DNA from: Pseudomonas sp. MN1F
Lineage (GTDB): Bacteria > Pseudomonadota > Gammaproteobacteria > Pseudomonadales > Pseudomonadaceae
Direction of reading: 5' to 3'
Length of the DNA stretch: 64,000 nucleotides
Assembly: GCF_009391885.1 (NCBI RefSeq)
Contig: NZ_VZII01000011.1
Span: forward strand, 1 to 64,000
Positions 54,193 through 63,299 of this stretch are shown here, piece after piece (position 1 is the first letter of the stretch; each line of letters starts with the position of its first letter). Made by a program: the position numbers and the translations under genes. A model generated the notes under the pieces. The model was given only the letters and a program-made list of their open reading frames with translations. It searched no databases and was not told the DNA's origin.

Positions 54193-55524
54193 TCAGTTCT
54201 TCGAGGTGGAGTGCCTGCGCCCCTGGTCGCACAGGGCAAACACCACCACCAGCACCCCGGCAATCGCCAGGATCAGCGCCACGCCATCGGTGGAATGGGT
54301 AGCCGACCCGGCCACCAGCGCCAAGCCGCCCAGCGGCGCCAAGCCACCGGCTACTGCGGTGCCGATCTCACGGCCGGTACCAAAGCCCGACGAGCGCGTC
54401 TGGGTCGGGAATTGGCGGCTTAAGAACGAACCCTGCGGGGCGAACATCATCGGCGCGAGGATGCCGGTGCCGATCGCGATGGCGATGTAGATCTGGGTGG
54501 GCTCACCGGTGCTCAACAGCTGCAGGAACGGGTAGGCGAACAAGGCCGACAGGACCCCGCCGAGCATCAGCACGGTCTTGCTGCTCCAGCGGTCGCACAG
54601 CCAGCCGAAGAACGGCACGGCGAAGATCGCCACCAGGCTGGCGATGGTCACCGACAGCGAGGTGACATGCGCTTGCACGCCCTTGAACTGGGTCAGGTAG
54701 GCCAGCGAGAAGGTCTTGAATATGTAGCTCAGCGCGTTGTAGCCGATGGCCACGAAGAACACCACGGCCAGGCCTTTGAGGTCGTTCCTGAACAGCAGCT
54801 TCAGCGGCGACACCTGCGGCTTGCTGCTGTCGGCCTTGTCGAGTTCCTTGAAGTCCGGCGTCTCGGGGATGCTCTTGCGCACCCACAGGCCGACCGCCAC
54901 CAGGGCGATGCTGGCAATGAACGGGATGCGCCAGCCGCCGGCGAGGAGGAAGTCGTTGCCGTTCATGGTCAGCATGTACACAGTCAGCGACGACAGCAGC
55001 AGCCCCAGGTTGAGCCCCAGCGCCGGCCATGCGCCCTGGCTGCCGCGCTTGCCTTCGCTGGCATGCTCGTAGGAGGTCACCGCCGCGCCGGACAGCTCGG
55101 CCCCTGCGCCCAGGCCCTGGATGATGCGGATCACCACCAGCAGGATCGGTGCCCAGATGCCGATGCTGGCATAGCTTGGAATCAGCCCGATCAGCGCCGT
55201 GCACACGCCCATCATGCAGAAGGTGATCACCAGCACATGCTTGCGCCCGAAACGGTCGCCCAGGTAGCCGAACAGGATGCCGCCGAAGGGGCGGGCGATG
55301 AAGCCGATGGCGAAGGTGGAGAAGGCCAGCAGCGAGGCCACCGCCGGGTTGCTGGCATCGAAGAAGATCTTCGAGAACACGATCGCGGCCATGGTCGCGT
55401 AGAGGTAGAAGTCGTACCACTCCAGCATCGAGCCGAAGATGGTTGCCGCCGCCACCTTGCGCAGGCGCTTGCGTTGCTGTTGCGGGGTCTCGTGCGCGGC
55501 CGGGGCCGCCTCATGTACCGACAT
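54193..55524 (-). CDS. MFS transporter, metabolite:H+ symporter family
   Basis: A 443-residue twelve-helix major facilitator of the MHS subfamily (KgtP/ShiA/ProP-like). Markers are SMLEWYDFYLYATMAAIVF in helix 1, GYLGDRFGRKHVLVITF (the DRxGRK loop) and RIIQGLGAGAELSGAAV in helix 4. It follows lhgO by 58 bases without an operator of its own, so it is probably co-transcribed and may import L-2-hydroxyglutarate or a related dicarboxylate; this is inferred from context. Confidence 0.9.
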   Translation of the reverse strand: MSVHEAAPAAHETPQQQRKRLRKVAAATIFGSMLEWYDFYLYATMAAIVFSKIFFDASNPAVASLLAFSTFAIGFIARPFGGILFGYLGDRFGRKHVLVITFCMMGVCTALIGLIPSYASIGIWAPILLVVIRIIQGLGAGAELSGAAVTSYEHASEGKRGSQGAWPALGLNLGLLLSSLTVYMLTMNGNDFLLAGGWRIPFIASIALVAVGLWVRKSIPETPDFKELDKADSSKPQVSPLKLLFRNDLKGLAVVFFVAIGYNALSYIFKTFSLAYLTQFKGVQAHVTSLSVTIASLVAIFAVPFFGWLCDRWSSKTVLMLGGVLSALFAYPFLQLLSTGEPTQIYIAIAIGTGILAPMMFAPQGSFLSRQFPTQTRSSGFGTGREIGTAVAGGLAPLGGLALVAGSATHSTDGVALILAIAGVLVVVFALCDQGRRHSTSKN

Positions 55525-55582
55525 GGGGGGTTCCTTATTGTATTTGTAGTTGCGTCTTTTTGGGTTAAGGGTGAAGCAGATT

Positions 55583-56776
55583 TCAGCGGGCCTTGAGGAT
55601 CTTCTCGGCGATCATCTGGCCGATCGGAATGGCCGAAGTGGCAGCCGGCGACGGGGCATTGCAGACATGCACCATGCGCGGGGTCTCGGCGAACAGGAAG
55701 TCATGCACCAGGGCCCCGTCGCGCATCACCGCCTGGGCGCGAATGCCCGCCTCGTAGGGCAGCAGGTCTGCCACTTGCAGCGATGGGCAGTACTTGCGGC
55801 ACTGTTCCAGGTAACCGCGCTTGAACAGCGAGTTCTTCATCTCGGTGGTGCCGGAGCCGAGGTTGTTCCAAATGGTTTTCCAGAAGCCCGGGAAGCTGGC
55901 GTACTCGGCCACGTCGCGCCAGTTGGCCGAAAACTTGCGGTAGTTCTCACGGCCGAAGCCGAGCACGGCATTTGGGCCGACAGTGACGCTGCCGTCGATC
56001 ATGCGTGTCAGGTGCACGCCGAGGAACGGCAGTTCCGGGTCGGGAATCGGGTAGATCAGGTGGTTGACGATCTGGTTCTTGCTGGCCGGCAGGCGGTAGT
56101 ACTCGCCGCGGAAGGGGATGATCTGATGGTCGATCTTCACCCCGGCCAGGCGCGCCAGGCGGTCGGACTGCAGGCCGGCGCAGGCCACCAGCTGGCGCGC
56201 GCACCAGGTGTGGCTGTCGGTGCCGATGGCGACATGGTCAGCGTGCTCCTGGATAGCGCGCACGCGGGTCGACAAGTGCACCTCGCCGCCGGCCTGGCGG
56301 ATCACCTTGGCCATGGCGTTGCACACCTGGGTGTAGTCGACGATGCCGGTGGCATCGAGGAACAGCGCGCCCTTGCCGACGATGTTCGGCTCACGTTCAG
56401 CCAGCGCGGCGGCATCCAGGCGCTCGACCTTCAGGCCGTTCTGCTGCGAGCGCTCGTACAGCGCCTGCATGCGTTGCACTTCCAGGTCGTTGGAGGCCAC
56501 CAGCAGCTTGCCGCAGACCTCGAAGGCGATGCCATGCTCAGTGCAGAAGTCCTTGGTCGCCTGGGCGCCGCGCTTGCACAGGTCGGCCTTGAGGCTGCCC
56601 GGTGCGTAGTAGATGCCCGCATGGATCACGCCGCTGTTGTGGCCGGTCTGGTGGCGGCCGAGGCTGGCTTCCTTCTCCAGGATCAGCAGGGATGCGCCCG
56701 GGCGCTGTTCGAGCAGGGCCATCGCGGTGGCGAGGCCGACGATGCCGCCGCCGATGATGCAGTAGTCGTAGGTCAT
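55583..56776 (-). CDS. lhgO: L-2-hydroxyglutarate oxidase/dehydrogenase
   Basis: A 397-residue FAD enzyme oxidising L-2-hydroxyglutarate to 2-oxoglutarate and passing electrons to the quinone pool. The dinucleotide-binding site is CIIGGGIVGLATAMALLE; family-typical segments include GRHQTGHNSGVIHAGIYY, FRGEYYRL and YPIPDPELPFLGVHLTRM. No csiD (glutarate hydroxylase) is adjacent, unlike lysine-catabolic loci, so here the gene serves L-2-hydroxyglutarate from other sources. An operator-like dyad lies 45 bases before the ATG. Confidence 0.95.
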   Translation of the reverse strand: MTYDYCIIGGGIVGLATAMALLEQRPGASLLILEKEASLGRHQTGHNSGVIHAGIYYAPGSLKADLCKRGAQATKDFCTEHGIAFEVCGKLLVASNDLEVQRMQALYERSQQNGLKVERLDAAALAEREPNIVGKGALFLDATGIVDYTQVCNAMAKVIRQAGGEVHLSTRVRAIQEHADHVAIGTDSHTWCARQLVACAGLQSDRLARLAGVKIDHQIIPFRGEYYRLPASKNQIVNHLIYPIPDPELPFLGVHLTRMIDGSVTVGPNAVLGFGRENYRKFSANWRDVAEYASFPGFWKTIWNNLGSGTTEMKNSLFKRGYLEQCRKYCPSLQVADLLPYEAGIRAQAVMRDGALVHDFLFAETPRMVHVCNAPSPAATSAIPIGQMIAEKILKAR

Positions 56777-56814
56777 GCAAGAGTACCTTGGTGTTCTTGT
56801 CGGTGGGTCTGCTT

Positions 56815-56831
56815 ATCAGGTTGTCAGACTA
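56815..56831 (-). promoter_or_regulatory. Putative LhgR operator before lhgO
   Basis: The plus strand reads ATCAGG followed by TTGTCAGACTA. TTGTC-A-GACTA is a one-mismatch copy of the perfect dyad found upstream of the regulator gene at 57616-57626. GntR/FCD regulators bind such TTGTCnGACAA-type sites. Confidence 0.6.
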
Positions 56832-56880
56832 AGTAGTGCGCAAAAAAGGCCCGCGTCAGGGCGCGTTGGTTTCTCCGGGG

Positions 56881-57591
56881 TCAGTCGAGGGCGGGGAGGT
56901 CGATCTTCAGGCGCTTGGCCGAGGCGCGCAGGTGCGCTTCGGCGCAAGCTGCGGCCGCCTGGCGGTCGCCATCGGCGATGGCCTGGTACAGCGCCTGGTG
57001 CTCGCGGTTGGCATCGGCCGAACCGCCCACCGAGTGGGCGGCGGAGTTTTCCCAGGCGGTGCGCCGTGCGCTGGCCAGCTGGCCGCCGAGGAAGTCGTGG
57101 AAGGCCACGAAGTAATCGTTCTTGCTGGCTTCGGCAATCGCCCGGTGGAAGGCCACGTCGGCGGCCGAGGCGGTGGCGAAGTCGCTGCGCTTGTCGAGCA
57201 TTTCCTGCAGGGCCTTGGCCATGTGCGCCAGGTCCTGCTCGTCGCGCCGGCGGGCGGCGATGGCGGCGGCCTGGGTTTCGATCCACAGGCGCATCTCGAA
57301 CATCTGCACCAGGTCCGGCTTGCGGCCATTGCTGCCGGGGAAGCGGAACACGGTGCCGGCTGGGGTTTGCGAGATGTAGGAACCGAGCCCGCGACGAGCG
57401 ATCAGCACGCCATCGGCCTTGAGCTGCGCCACGGCTTCGCGCACCACCGAGCGGCTGACGTTCAGCTGTTCGGCCAGTTGCTGTTCGGTGGGCAGGCGCG
57501 ATTCGGCGGTCAAACGGCCGGAATCGATCTCGGCGCGGATGGCGCTGACAACCCGGTCTACCAGGGTATCGGGGCGCTGGAGCTCTAGCAT
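56881..57591 (-). CDS. lhgR: GntR-family (FadR/FCD) regulator of L-2-hydroxyglutarate use
   Basis: A 236-residue regulator. The N-terminal winged helix has SRLPTEQQLAEQLNVSRSVVREAVAQLKADG and a basic wing RRGLGSYI; the C-terminal all-helical FCD domain carries the metal/ligand set around EMRLWIETQAA, DVAFHRAIAEAS and EHQALYQAIADGD. Its position upstream of lhgO matches LhgR, the L-2-hydroxyglutarate-responsive repressor known from P. putida W619. A perfect dyad 25 bases upstream of its start implies autoregulation. Confidence 0.88.
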   Translation of the reverse strand: MLELQRPDTLVDRVVSAIRAEIDSGRLTAESRLPTEQQLAEQLNVSRSVVREAVAQLKADGVLIARRGLGSYISQTPAGTVFRFPGSNGRKPDLVQMFEMRLWIETQAAAIAARRRDEQDLAHMAKALQEMLDKRSDFATASAADVAFHRAIAEASKNDYFVAFHDFLGGQLASARRTAWENSAAHSVGGSADANREHQALYQAIADGDRQAAAACAEAHLRASAKRLKIDLPALD

Positions 57592-57609
57592 GGAAGCGGT
57601 TGCCTAGTG

Positions 57610-57626
57610 ATCAGGTTGTCAGACAA
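57610..57626 (-). promoter_or_regulatory. Putative LhgR operator before its own gene
   Basis: ATCAGG followed by the perfect 11-base dyad TTGTC-A-GACAA (57616-57626), sharing the first 15 bases with the element at 56815-56831. Located 25 bases upstream of the regulator ATG. Confidence 0.62.
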
Positions 57627-57673
57627 TGCCTGTGGTAGGGCAGAGGTGTCAATGGATTATCTGCTTTGCAGGC

Positions 57674-57709
57674 CCGGCCTCTTCGCGGGTAAACCCGCGA
57701 AGAGGCCGG
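57674..57709. repeat. REP-like palindrome, 17-bp arms
   Basis: Perfect arms of 17 bases (CCGGCCTCTTCGCGGGT and its complement) around an AA loop, 11 bases beyond the stop of the 57721-58017 gene. A half copy of the same sequence occurs near 63278-63294. A common P. putida palindromic element that may double as terminator. Confidence 0.75.
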
Positions 57710-57720
57710 AACAGGAAGAC

Positions 57721-58017
57721 TCAGAGCTCGCTGACGAAGGTGCCCGTGCCTTCGAGGATGTTCTTCAGCGTCAGCGCCACTTCCTCAAGGTCGGTCCCCG
57801 CCGAAGTCAGCACGATCTCCAGCGCCTCATCCCCTTTCAGCGCATCGCGATCCCCGGCCGCCACTTCGATCAGCAGGCGCTGTGCACTCAAGGTCACCTT
57901 CAGCCCATCCAGCGTCGACGGCTCGTCATCCAGGGTCAGGTCGACGGTGTCTTCATCCGGGTAGCGTGTCAGCAGAAACATCTGCCCCTTGTCGCTGTGG
58001 CAGCACAGGGTCGCCAT
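57721..58017 (-). CDS. Small acidic hypothetical protein
   Basis: A 98-residue protein starting at ATG 58017, chosen because GAGGA sits 7 bases upstream; longer in-frame starts lack a ribosome-binding site. Sequence MATLCCHSDKGQMFLLTRYP then acidic DEDTVDLTLDDEPSTLDGL. I do not recognise a family; no signal peptide or membrane segment. Followed by a REP palindrome. Confidence 0.7.
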   Translation of the reverse strand: MATLCCHSDKGQMFLLTRYPDEDTVDLTLDDEPSTLDGLKVTLSAQRLLIEVAAGDRDALKGDEALEIVLTSAGTDLEEVALTLKNILEGTGTFVSEL

Positions 58018-58349
58018 GTTGTCTTCCTCGTCATCGCAAGGGGTGGCGAACAGCAGGGCGGTCTTGATTTGCATGGCAACGGCTCGGGCTTCTGGAAATG
58101 AGAGGGAATTCTGACAGCCTTGCACACATCCATAAACGTAAAGTTGCCAGCCCTTGACCGAAATTGTCGCAGCCTCGCAAGCGGCAATGACCGCTCAGTC
58201 GTTAAGCTTCCGCGAGCCCTGAACGTACCTGTCACGTTCTACGTCTGGTTTTTACCGTCCGGCTTGCCATGGGTTGGCTATCGTTGATCCGTACATGGCG
58301 GACGTGCGCGACGCTTCAACTATTACAAAGCCCAAGCGGAGTACCACAG
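58018..58349. other. Gene-less region upstream of gdhB
   Basis: This 332-base divergent intergenic stretch should carry promoters for gdhB and the small gene at 57721. I see no strong sigma-70 pair or dyad. Alternative longer ORFs from both sides extend into it but lack ribosome-binding sites. Confidence 0.55.
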
Positions 58350-61300
58350 ATGGCCTTCTTCACCGCAGCCAGCAAAGCCGACTTCCAGCATCAACTGCAA
58401 GCGGCCCTGGCGCAGCACATCAGCGAACAGTCCCTGCCACAAGTGGCGCTGTTCGCCGAGCAGTTCTTCGGCATCATCTCTCTGGACGAACTCACCCAGC
58501 GCAGGCTTTCGGACCTGGCCGGCTGCACCCTGTCGGCATGGCGCATCATCGAGCGCTTCGACCCCGAATACCCGCAAGTGCGGGTGTACAACCCCGATTA
58601 CGAACGCAATGGCTGGCAATCGACCCACACCGTGGTCGAAGTGCTGCACCACGACCTGCCGTTTCTGGTCGACTCGGTGCGCACCGAGCTGAACCGCCGC
58701 GGCTACAGCATCCACACCCTGCAGACCACGGTGCTCAGCGTGCGCCGGGGCGCCAAGGGCGAGCTGCTCGAACTGCTGCCCAAAGGCACCCAGGGCGAAG
58801 GCGTGCGCCATGAGTCGCTGATGTACCTGGAGATCGACCGCTGCGCCAATGCCGCCGAGCTGACCGTGCTGACCCGCGAGATCGAGCAGGTGCTGGCCGA
58901 AGTGCGCGTGGCAGTGGCGGATTTCGAGCCGATGAAAGCCAAGCTGCGCGAAGTCGTCGCCGAGGTGGAAAACACCGCCTACGGCCCGGCCCAGCATGAG
59001 AAGGGCGAGGTCAAGGCCTTCCTCGAATGGCTGCTGGACAACCACTTCACCTTCCTTGGCTATGAAGAATTCACCGTCCAGGCCGACAGCGACGGTGGCC
59101 AGATGGTCTATGACGAGCAGTCGTTCCTCGGCCTGCCGCGCCGCCTGCGGGTGGGGCTGACGGCGGAAGAACTGCGCATCGAAGAATATGCCGTGGCCTA
59201 TCTCAACGAGCCACTGCTGCTGTCGTTCGCCAAGGCCGCACATCCCAGCCGCGTGCATCGCCCGGCCTATCCGGATTACGTGTCGATTCGCCAGCTGGAC
59301 GCCGATGGCAAGGTTATCAAAGAGCGCCGCTTCATGGGCTTGTACACCTCGTCGGTGTACGGCGAGAGCGTGCATGCCATCCCTTACATCCGCGTGAAAG
59401 TCGCTGAAGTCGAACGCCGTTCCGGCTTCGACCCGAAAGCGCACCTGGGCAAGGAGCTGGCCCAGGTGCTCGAAGTGCTGCCGCGTGACGACCTGTTCCA
59501 GACGCCGATCGACGAGCTGTTCAATACCGTGATGTCGATCGTGCAGATTCAGGAGCGCAACAAGATCCGCGTGTTCCTGCGCAAGGACCCGTACGGGCGC
59601 TTCTGCTACTGCCTGGCCTACGTGCCGCGGGAGATCTACTCCACCGAAGTGCGGCAGAAGATCCAGCAGGTGCTGATGGAGCGCCTGAAGGCCAGCGACT
59701 GCGAGTTCTGGACCTTCTTCTCCGAATCGGTGCTGGCGCGCGTGCAGCTGATTCTGCGGGTCGACCCGAAGAACCGCATCGACATCGACCCGCAGCAACT
59801 GGAAAACGAAGTGATCCAGGCCTGCCGCTCGTGGCAAGACGACTACTCGGCGCTGGTCATCGAGAACTTCGGCGAAGCCCAGGGCACCAATATCCTCGCT
59901 GACTTCCCCAAAGGCTTCCCGGCGGGCTACCGCGAGCGCTTCCCGGCGCATTCGGCGGTGGTCGACCTGCAGCATGTGGTGGCGCTGTCCGAGAACAAGC
60001 CGCTGGCGATGAGTTTCTATCAGCCCCTGACCCGCCTGGGCGACCGCCTGCTGCATTGCAAGCTGTACCACGCCGACACCCCGCTGGCGCTGTCGGATGT
60101 GCTGCCAATCCTGGAAAACCTCGGCCTGCGCGTGCTCGGCGAGTTCCCTTACCGCCTGCGCCACGCCAGCGGGCGCGAGTTCTGGATCCACGACTTCGCC
60201 TTCACCTACAGCGAAGGCCTGAACCTGGACATCCAGCAGCTCAACGACACCCTGCAGGATGCCTTCATCCACATCGTCAAGGGCGACGCCGAGAACGACG
60301 CCTTCAACCGCCTGGTGCTCACCGCCGGCCTGCCATGGCGTGACGTGGCGTTGCTGCGTGCCTATGCCCGGTACCTCAAGCAGATCCGCCTGGGCTTCGA
60401 CCTTGGCTACATCGCCAGCACCCTGAACAACCACACCGACATCGCTCGCGAGCTGACCCGGTTGTTCAAGACCCGTTTCTACCTGGCGCGCAAGCTCACC
60501 AACGAAGACCTGGACGACAAGCAGCAGCGCCTGGAGCAGGCGATCCTCACCGCCCTGGACGATGTCCAGGTACTCAACGAGGACCGCATCCTGCGCCGCT
60601 ACCTGGACCTGATCAAGGCCACCCTGCGCACCAACTTCTACCAGCCGGATGCCAACGGCCAGAACAAGTCGTACTTCAGCTTCAAGTTCAACCCCAAGCT
60701 GATTCCCGAGCTGCCCAAGCCTGTGCCGAAGTTCGAGATCTTCGTCTATTCGCCACGGGTCGAGGGCGTGCACCTGCGCTTCGGCAACGTCGCCCGCGGC
60801 GGCCTGCGCTGGTCGGACCGCGAGGAAGACTTCCGCACCGAAGTGCTGGGCCTGGTGAAAGCCCAGCAGGTGAAGAACTCGGTGATCGTGCCGGTCGGCG
60901 CCAAGGGCGGCTTCCTGCCGCGCCGGCTGCCGCTGGGCGGTACCCGCGACGAGGTCGCTGCCGAGGGTGTGGCGTGCTATCGCATCTTCATCTGCGGCCT
61001 GCTCGACATCACCGACAACCTCAAGGACGGCGGCGTGGTGCCGCCGGCCAACGTGGTGCGTCACGATGACGACGACCCGTACCTGGTGGTGGCGGCCGAC
61101 AAGGGCACCGCGACCTTCTCCGACATCGCCAACGGCATCGCCATCGACTATGGCTTCTGGCTCGGCGATGCGTTCGCCTCGGGCGGCTCGGCCGGTTATG
61201 ACCACAAGAAAATGGGCATCACCGCCCGTGGCGCCTGGGTCGGCGTGCAGCGCCACTTCCGCGAGCGCGGCATCAATGTGCAGCAGGACCCGATCACCGT

Positions 61301-63215
61301 GATCGGCGTCGGCGACATGGCCGGTGACGTGTTCGGCAACGGCCTGCTGATGTCCGACAAGCTGCAACTGGTGGCGGCGTTCAACCACTTGCACATCTTC
61401 ATCGACCCGAACCCGGACCCGGCCACCAGCTTCGTCGAGCGCAAGCGCCTGTTCGACCTGCCGCGCTCGGCCTGGAGCGACTACGACAGCAGCATCATGT
61501 CCGAAGGCGGCGGGATCTTCCCGCGCAGCGCCAAGAGCATCACCATCAGCCCGCAGATGAAGGAACGCTTCGCCATCGAAGCCGACCGCCTGACCCCGAC
61601 CGAACTGCTGCACGCGCTGCTCAAGGCGCCGGTCGACCTGCTGTGGAACGGCGGTATCGGCACCTACGTCAAGGCCAGCAGCGAAAGCCACGCCGATGTC
61701 GGCGACAAGGCCAACGATGCACTGCGGGTCAACGGCAACGAACTGCGCTGCAAGGTGGTGGGCGAGGGCGGCAACCTCGGCATGACCCAGCTCGGCCGTG
61801 TCGAATTCGGCCTGCATGGCGGCGCCACCAACACCGACTTCATCGACAACGCCGGTGGTGTGGACTGCTCCGACCACGAGGTCAATATCAAGATCCTGCT
61901 CAATGAAGTGGTGCAGGGTGGCGACATGACCGAGAAGCAGCGCAACCAGCTGCTCGGCAGCATGACCGACGAAGTGGCCGGCCTGGTGCTGGGCAACAAC
62001 TACAAGCAGACCCAGGCGCTGTCGCTGGCTGCCCGCCGCGCCCGCGAGCGGATCGCCGAATACAAGCGCCTGATGGCTGACCTCGAAGGCCGTGGCAAGC
62101 TGGACCGGGCCATCGAGTTCCTGCCGTCCGAGGAGCAGCTGGCCGAGCGCCTGGCTGCCGGCCAGGGCCTGACCCGCGCCGAGCTGTCGGTGCTGATCTC
62201 GTACAGCAAGATCGACCTCAAGGAACAGCTGCTCAAGTCGCTGGTGCCGGATGACGACTACCTGACCCGCGACATGGAAACCGCCTTCCCGCCGTCGCTG
62301 GTCAGCAAGTTTGCCGAAGCCATGCGCCGTCACCGCCTGAAGCGTGAAATTGTCAGCACGCAGATCGCCAACGACCTGGTCAACACCATGGGCATCACGT
62401 TTGTCCAGCGCCTGAAGGAGTCGACCGGCATGAGCCCGGCCAACGTCGCCGGCGCCTATGTGATCGTGCGCGACATCTTCCACCTGCCGCACTGGTTCCG
62501 CCAGATCGAGGCACTGGACTACCAGGTGCCGGCGGAAATCCAGCTGACCCTGATGGACGAACTGATGCGCCTGGGCCGCCGTGCCACCCGCTGGTTCCTG
62601 CGCAGCCGGCGCAACGAACAGGATGCCGGGCGCGACAGCGCGCACTTCGGGCCGAAGATCGCCCAGCTGGGGCTCAAGCTCGACGAGCTGCTGGAAGGCC
62701 CGACCCGCGAGCGCTGGATGGTGCGTTACCAGGGCTTCGTCGATGCCGGTGTGCCAGAGCTGCTGGCGCGGATGGTTGCCGGTACCACCCACCTGTACAC
62801 CCTGCTGCCAATCATCGAGGCCTCGGACGTGACGGGGCATGACCCGGCGCAGGTGGCCAAGGCGTTCTTCGCCGTGGGCAGCGCGCTGGACCTGACCTGG
62901 TACCTGCAGGAAATCAGCAACCTGCCGGTGGAAAACAACTGGCAGGCCCTGGCCCGCGAGGCGTTCCGCGACGACATCGACCTGCAGCAGCGGGCGATCA
63001 CCATCTCGGTCCTGCAGATGGCCGATGCGCCGGAAGACATGGACGCCCGGGTGGCGCTGTGGGCTGAGCAGCACCGGGTGATGGTCGAGCGCTGGCGCGC
63101 CATGCTCGACGACCTGCGCAATGCCACCGGCACTGACTATGCGATGTACGCGGTGGCCAACCGCGAGCTGGTCGACCTGGCGATGAGCGGGCAGGCGGCG
63201 GTGGTGCCGTCCTGA
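58350..63215 (+). CDS. gdhB: NAD-specific glutamate dehydrogenase, 180-kDa class
   Basis: A 1621-residue enzyme converting glutamate to 2-oxoglutarate and ammonia with NAD+, feeding arginine/glutamate catabolism. ATG 58350 has GGAG 8 bases upstream and gives MAFFTAASKADFQHQLQ; an upstream ATG at 58269 is unlikely. The long N-terminal region carries ACT-like segments; the catalytic part has RGGLRWSDREEDFRTEVLGL and the catalytic Lys in VPVGAKGGF (about residue 852), then the NAD-binding region VIGVGDMAGDVFGNGLL. Length matches P. aeruginosa GdhB (about 1620). Confidence 0.96.
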   Translation: MAFFTAASKADFQHQLQAALAQHISEQSLPQVALFAEQFFGIISLDELTQRRLSDLAGCTLSAWRIIERFDPEYPQVRVYNPDYERNGWQSTHTVVEVLHHDLPFLVDSVRTELNRRGYSIHTLQTTVLSVRRGAKGELLELLPKGTQGEGVRHESLMYLEIDRCANAAELTVLTREIEQVLAEVRVAVADFEPMKAKLREVVAEVENTAYGPAQHEKGEVKAFLEWLLDNHFTFLGYEEFTVQADSDGGQMVYDEQSFLGLPRRLRVGLTAEELRIEEYAVAYLNEPLLLSFAKAAHPSRVHRPAYPDYVSIRQLDADGKVIKERRFMGLYTSSVYGESVHAIPYIRVKVAEVERRSGFDPKAHLGKELAQVLEVLPRDDLFQTPIDELFNTVMSIVQIQERNKIRVFLRKDPYGRFCYCLAYVPREIYSTEVRQKIQQVLMERLKASDCEFWTFFSESVLARVQLILRVDPKNRIDIDPQQLENEVIQACRSWQDDYSALVIENFGEAQGTNILADFPKGFPAGYRERFPAHSAVVDLQHVVALSENKPLAMSFYQPLTRLGDRLLHCKLYHADTPLALSDVLPILENLGLRVLGEFPYRLRHASGREFWIHDFAFTYSEGLNLDIQQLNDTLQDAFIHIVKGDAENDAFNRLVLTAGLPWRDVALLRAYARYLKQIRLGFDLGYIASTLNNHTDIARELTRLFKTRFYLARKLTNEDLDDKQQRLEQAILTALDDVQVLNEDRILRRYLDLIKATLRTNFYQPDANGQNKSYFSFKFNPKLIPELPKPVPKFEIFVYSPRVEGVHLRFGNVARGGLRWSDREEDFRTEVLGLVKAQQVKNSVIVPVGAKGGFLPRRLPLGGTRDEVAAEGVACYRIFICGLLDITDNLKDGGVVPPANVVRHDDDDPYLVVAADKGTATFSDIANGIAIDYGFWLGDAFASGGSAGYDHKKMGITARGAWVGVQRHFRERGINVQQDPITVIGVGDMAGDVFGNGLLMSDKLQLVAAFNHLHIFIDPNPDPATSFVERKRLFDLPRSAWSDYDSSIMSEGGGIFPRSAKSITISPQMKERFAIEADRLTPTELLHALLKAPVDLLWNGGIGTYVKASSESHADVGDKANDALRVNGNELRCKVVGEGGNLGMTQLGRVEFGLHGGATNTDFIDNAGGVDCSDHEVNIKILLNEVVQGGDMTEKQRNQLLGSMTDEVAGLVLGNNYKQTQALSLAARRARERIAEYKRLMADLEGRGKLDRAIEFLPSEEQLAERLAAGQGLTRAELSVLISYSKIDLKEQLLKSLVPDDDYLTRDMETAFPPSLVSKFAEAMRRHRLKREIVSTQIANDLVNTMGITFVQRLKESTGMSPANVAGAYVIVRDIFHLPHWFRQIEALDYQVPAEIQLTLMDELMRLGRRATRWFLRSRRNEQDAGRDSAHFGPKIAQLGLKLDELLEGPTRERWMVRYQGFVDAGVPELLARMVAGTTHLYTLLPIIEASDVTGHDPAQVAKAFFAVGSALDLTWYLQEISNLPVENNWQALAREAFRDDIDLQQRAITISVLQMADAPEDMDARVALWAEQHRVMVERWRAMLDDLRNATGTDYAMYAVANRELVDLAMSGQAAVVPS

Positions 63216-63235
63216 AACTTTTAGTGAGGTAAAAC

Positions 63236-63265
63236 AAAGCCCCGGCAGCGATGCCGGGGCTTTTT
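63236..63265 (+). terminator. gdhB terminator
   Basis: A 12-bp perfect stem AAAGCCCCGGCA / TGCCGGGGCTTT with loop GCGA and a run of T residues, 20 bases after the gdhB stop. Confidence 0.93.
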
Positions 63266-63299
63266 GTATTCCTGTGCTGGCCTCTTCGCGGGTGCAGGC

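Noticed and set aside
57674..57709. CRISPR-like or phage attachment palindrome
   Set aside because: Only a single palindrome with no direct repeats or spacers; the sequence matches the common REP type, with a half copy near 63280.
58323..63074. 1583-codon minus-strand ORF opposite gdhB
   Set aside because: Antisense shadow caused by biased third-position GC; no recognisable domains.
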